This document shows, in pieces, positions 59,148 through 64,000 of a stretch of 64,000 nucleotides of DNA. Location of the stretch: NCBI GenBank assembly GCA_014529385.2, contig CM043963.1:71628412-71692411 (forward strand), read 5' to 3'. Both the position numbers and the translations under genes were made by a program. Source of the DNA: Adiantum capillus-veneris. Lineage: Eukaryota > Streptophyta > Polypodiopsida > Polypodiales > Pteridaceae. The notes below the pieces were generated by a model. The model saw only the letters and a list, made by a program, of their open reading frames with translations. It searched no databases and had not been told where the DNA came from. Numbering within the stretch: the first letter of the stretch is position 1; each line of letters starts with the position of its first letter.

Positions 59148-62100
59148 ACGCGTTGCAATCGGGACATTATGACACCAGTCTTGCTTTCCTGCACATCTCC
59201 CAAGATTTGTCTCCGACTTTTTTTCCAGAAATCGTAGCAGCTACTGGTGAACATATGTTTTCTATATCATGAAAATTTCTTTCACCAATCATTGTGCTCT
59301 CTTTTTCTCTTGTATTTCCTTGAATGCATGCTTGCCATTATGAAAGGGTCTAATCATGTAGCTAAGTAGAGATTGCTTGCTTTAACAATCATGATAGTGG
59401 TTGTACCAACTATAGGTTATAATTTTGGCTAAATGTTTGGAATTGGAAAGGGATATCATCTAGGGCAAGAAGGATGTCTCATTATCCTCAAGGAGAAGAG
59501 CCACATCACAAATTACTTAAGGGGAAGAGCAACATGTGGCTTGCTAGAGGAGAACTAGTCTTACTTAGGGAGAGCATACACTTGAATATACATTAACAAT
59601 GGAAAGGTGTAGTTAAATTGGCTTGTGCAGTGACAGTACTCGAATAGGTGATCTCTAAGGAAGTTGTTGTCCCTTGGGCCATCAATAACTACATGATTAA
59701 TCCTCTCCACGGTAGCAAAGGTATGCTTAAATCCCTTCTTAAAGAAGAATTTGTTAATCATTCATAAACTATTACATGAGCATTTTTCACTACAGATACA
59801 ATGGGGGATGGTCCTTTTCGGCTAGGATTGATAACCGTTGATCTATGTTTTGAGCTCGGGTTCATTCATTGCCTTAGAAATGGGATTGAATGGGAGTGTG
59901 TCCCAGTCGGGTGATAGGGACCCACTGATGCGTCCGAAAATTGGCCTAGTCCGGGTAAGCCTGATGCCGATGGGAAAAGGAGTAAGGAAAATGGATCCAG
60001 GAAGGGATCAGGATAAGGGAGGAGGATGTGATTTAATTAAAAAACTCTTCTGATTGTTTGGTAAAAAGGAACTTTGGAAAGGCTAAGAACCTAAGTTGGC
60101 TATTCCGCAATTATCCTCATCAACCGGACCTTTGCTCCGCTTCTTGAATTATTGATTTTAAAAAATCTAGAGTATATTATTTTTGTAAGCCATTCCTACA
60201 CAAGATAAAGAAAAATAAGAATTGGAAAATTATGTATAGGTGCCACCTCCACACGTGGAGGAGGAGACAGGATACCCAAGTCCTAGGATGATGATAGGGA
60301 TATGCCTGGAGGAGTATATGTGATTTCCTGAAAGATAACTAGAGAATTTTGCTAAAACTAAAGGAAAAAGGAAGTAAAATATTCTAAAAAGGAAAAAGGT
60401 GGGAACGATCGGATAAATGCACATTTGCAAGGGTATGCAATAGTTTGCATGCTGCTTTCAAATGTTTGAAATGTATTCTTGGTTTGACATGATTGGAATA
60501 TTGTTTTCTAGTATCATAGTACTACCATGAGAAGGTGCATTTATCAAACGGTTCGGTGGGTGGTGGATTCCAGAGGGTTAATTGTTGGTCGAAAAGTTGA
60601 ACCCAATTTTATGTTGTCCGTTAAGTTAAAATCTGGAGAAAAGGATCTTGATCTACTGATAGCCATTTTTTGGCTATCTATAATTGTCATAGTGAGCTAC
60701 CTCACCCTACCAAAATCACCCAAACGTTGTGGCTATCTTCACCCTTTCATTGTACATAGACGTGTGTGAGCTACGGGACTTTTCCTATATCTCCTTAAAA
60801 CCCTCAGCTAGATAGTCATTGGGTTAGTTGAGCCAAATAAATAAATAATAATAATAATAATAAATAATTATGACACATTTTGTGTAAATATTTCATTGTA
60901 TATAGGGCCTAAATGTTACTGATTTTCATAATTATTTTGGTTTTTTTTTTTAATATTTCTACATAGGTGTGCGTTATTTGCCTATGTATGCTATGTACAT
61001 TGACTCACCATCACCACAATTTTTCTTACCATTTTGCATACTCTTTATTCCATATAGAAATATTTTTATGCAAACTTCTCTTACTTTTGGTGTGAATCCA
61101 CTCCAAGGAAAAACCTCAAGAATACCTTTCACCATTAGTCATTGCTTTTCACTAAATTCCTATTTCTAAAGGTATTTTTTCTTACCTCTTGTAAATAAAT
61201 ATACATAAATAAAAACAAATGAAGGACCTCCTCATTTGATTCTCTATATTTTCATATATATATTTTTTATATATAGCTCACACTATTTTAGATTCCATAA
61301 TTAAGAACTAATCTGTTTTTTTTTCATCATATCCATATATTATATTTGTGCACAATCCACAACCATGCATATTTTCAAACTTCTAGAAATCGTTTGTGTC
61401 ATGCTCTCATGCAAGGAGGGGTTGACCTTTGGAGCCTTATGAAAATTCAACAAAAAGGGGGCCATTGAAGACTTTTTTGTGAAGAAAAATAGGCTTTCTG
61501 GTGGGATTTTTTATATCCATCTCCATTTTGAATTTGAAGTGGTGGTTAAAAGAAAAAATGTGGACCAGGAGCTGAATAATCACCTCAAACATTTTGATAA
61601 TTTATAAAACTACCATCGATGAGATATGATTTTTTTGTTGGACCACAGTCTGCCCACTTTTCTCACAAAGTAACTCATAGTCTTCTCTCACCTCCTTTCC
61701 TACTTCCACACACACACACACACACTCATTCCTTTCCATTCCTCACTCAAACCTGCAACTTTCATGGCTTCTTTCATCTTCTTCATCATTCCCATCTCTC
61801 CCTTACTCCATAGCTCAAAAATTATCATCTCTACACACATATAACTCAATTTCTCTCTCTAGAATCAAACTCATATTACCATAACCTCTTCATCCTTTCA
61901 CAAAACGAGAAAACATCAGCAAATAACCAAGATCAAGATCTACAAAAGGAGGAGTTTTATCATAACATATTCAACTTTTCCATGGTCACAAGAACTACAC
62001 CGATAGAGTTCTACAACCGCTTCATTCGCTGGAGGAGATAGGTGGAAAATTCCCTTTCCATCTTGTGGTTTCCATCAAATTGTGTATATTCTAATCCTTC

Positions 62101-62990
62101 TCTTACTTTTTATCATTGTATAAATCATATAATGCACCTTGAGTGAATATGCCATGTAATTTTACCCCATCCTACTAATTACAAACTACTAATACTAGCT
62201 GCTAGCCCTTTCTTGTAATTTGCACCCACTCTACTCTACCTTGGAGTAGGCAACCTCACACAAGAAAATCACTCACATCTCTAGAATCTTCTCTATTTCA
62301 CCTCAATAATTCTCTCCTCTTGAGACCACATCCATGTGACTCAAGAGACAAGAGAGCCCCACTCTCATAAGAAGATATAAAAAATTTCATAAACATGGTT
62401 TTCTATGTAAATGTTGATCATGAGTTTATTCTAATAGGAGCTCTCCTCACCTATGAATAGAGCCATTTTCCCTTTGTAAATAGCATAATCTCTACATACA
62501 CTATTGCTCACTACTTTGAGCGTACCATTCGCCATCTTAGTTGTAGGGAGAGAGAGTAAGCTTTGTGTACACCATTACTTGTGGTATATAGGAAAGCTTC
62601 TTTGAGCTAGTTGTAGCATTGCAAGGGAGCGAGTGATTCATAACTTCCAATCAAAGTTGTACCTACTCTTGCACATCAATTGAATCAATAAGTTGGGTAC
62701 TACCGCGGTTCAAAACTCTCTTGAGTCTCTCCAATTCACGCTTGGCAACCTCATCTCGGTTTAAAGTGACACGTTTCATTTTGAGATCCTTTTGTAGTAT
62801 TTGCTTGTATGTGACTCAAGAGCTCTTGTGTTTGTTTTTTGTTGCTTGGGGAAACATTATAAGAGGGTTGTTTGGTGAGAGGGTTCCCATAACCCTAAGA
62901 TAATGTGTAGATCACAACATCATCAAACTTAATTGTGTCTTTTGACTCTCCTCTAAGCTGTTTATACATCCGCGTCAATCATTCAAAGTG
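58241..62990. other. Intergenic stretch, no gene recognised
   Basis: AT-rich sequence without recognisable coding content. Contains (CT)n at 59072-59145 and an (AAT)n-like tract at 60838-60865. A stretch near 61430-61560 (AAATAGGCTTTCTGGTGGGA and CCATTTTGAATTTGAAG) weakly recalls the subterminal part of elements 2 and 3. Confidence 0.5.
59072..59145. repeat. (CT)n microsatellite
   Basis: About 37 CT dinucleotides. Confidence 0.98.
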
Positions 62991-63005
62991 AATCTTAATT
63001 CTTGT

Positions 63006-63122
<117 letters not shown>

Positions 63123-63394
63123 GCATTGATATTAGTGTTAGTATACCCTTCCTTTTGGCTTGTATTGCTTAGGGATTCTCCTCTTTGGCGTCCTAGTTTG
63201 GTCTCTAACTAGGTGGTGCCCCTTCACTTGTTGTTGGCTATGGGTTTGTTGTGGTTTCTCTTGTTTGTGGTTGCCCCAGCCCCAATTGAGCAGCACAGGA
63301 GCCTTGAGGGGTGTTTGGAGGTCGCCTTTCTTGTTGCCTGCCCCGGTGTCGTGCAACTCTGCTGCCATGACGAGAAAAAGAGTAGAGAGATGCA

Positions 63395-64000
63395 AGTTAA
63401 GCTTCTTTGAAGCCTACACATTTAGTGAGCAGTGATCAGGGCTTGTTAACATGCCAAGTTTAATGATTAATGTATGCCAGATGCAGCTTAAAAGGGCCAA
63501 CTGATGCCTTAATGATGCTAAAAATGACTATGCTTGAAGTGAGCACATATGGAATATAATGATCTAGAACTATAGTGCTTTAAGTGCTCTATCAGCCTGT
63601 CCTTACGGCTCGTTGATTGGAGCTACGATGGAGAAGTTATGGCACTTTGAAGTTTAAGTTGATTGCAGATCTGTACCGGATTGGGCAACTGCAACTGAGG
63701 TGACATAAATGAAATGAATGCATGGACCTGAAGGGCTCACTTTGTGGAGAGCATCGGTCTTTTCAGATCAACGGTCGGAGTTACGGTTGCCAAGATGTTG
63801 ACTGTAATAGATTCACAGGGGGCCGGTTCCGTACCAGTCCGATCTCCTCGCTCGGTGTGCCATCTGGGAATTTTGGCCTCCTCAGCAGGGGTTATATGCG
63901 CTCTATGCAGTTTGAGAAGTCTAAAGGAATTAATTGATTGTCAGACCGAGTTCGGGCTCATGAGATAATATGGCTTGAGGCCGGTGTCAGCTGCCGGCAC
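63395..64000 (+). repeat. PPR-associated dispersed repeat, copy 3 (cut by the window edge)
   Basis: Aligns by eye with 11120-11640: GATCAGGGCTTGTTAACATG, GATGCCTTAATGATGCTAAAA, GGAGAAGTTATGGCACTTTG, GGTTGCCAAGATGTTG and GGTGTGCCATCTGGGAATTT occur in the same order. The PPR-coding part would lie beyond 64000. Frames here are not convincing proteins. Confidence 0.75.

Noticed and set aside
62000-62990. Possible LTR of a Copia element
   Set aside because: Some text resembles plant LTR leaders, but no paired LTR, primer site or coding region was found.

Overview
The window looks like nuclear DNA of a land plant, most likely a fern or other seed-free vascular plant. This is inferred from four things: a plant-only NAR2 nitrate-transport partner gene, PPR-derived dispersed repeats, plant-type Ty3 and CACTA remnants, and very dense (CT)n, (CA)n and (TA)n microsatellites. 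It is almost entirely transposable elements and decayed sequence. The one clearly intact host gene is NAR2/NRT3 at 53804-54740.

Layout. 1-5600 holds intergenic sequence and a PPR-derived repeat. 5600-10440 holds pieces of a Ty3/Gypsy element in two opposing orientations, followed by tandem repeats and a second PPR-derived repeat (11120-12125). 12373-19584 is a TIR DNA transposon (element 1) with two convergent broken genes: a DDE-type transposase and a second conserved gene of unknown function. 20060-21540 is a degenerate array of a telomere-like motif followed by a CACTA DUF4216 fragment. At 21780 a second copy of the TIR family begins (element 3, truncated). It is split by a young, complete non-autonomous LTR retrotransposon (22063-30800, TSD GGCAC) that encodes Gag and protease but no reverse transcriptase or integrase. 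31000-37250 is dominated by microsatellites, a 1.27 kb tandem duplication and Helitron-like 3' ends. A 928 bp fold-back MITE (39760-40687) has TIRs like element 1. 41167-50776 is a third TIR element (element 2). It has the same two convergent genes and, between them, a broken intronless gene ending in a histone H3 fold that resembles plant CENH3. A GC-rich hairpin MITE lies inside it. 50777-64000 holds NAR2 with a MITE in its 5'UTR intron, a second copy of that MITE, long stretches without genes, and a third PPR-derived repeat at the right edge.

The most notable item is the TIR transposon family (termini CATTAGGA). Its two genes are conserved between elements 1 and 2, and each copy carries a different host-like passenger: an FCP1/HAD phosphatase fragment in element 1 and a CENH3-like histone with a tail of about 320 residues in element 2. 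All coding copies are decayed; the histone frame has four in-frame stops and no frameshift. Every similarity statement comes from reading the translations by eye and from knowledge of the families. No database search was possible.
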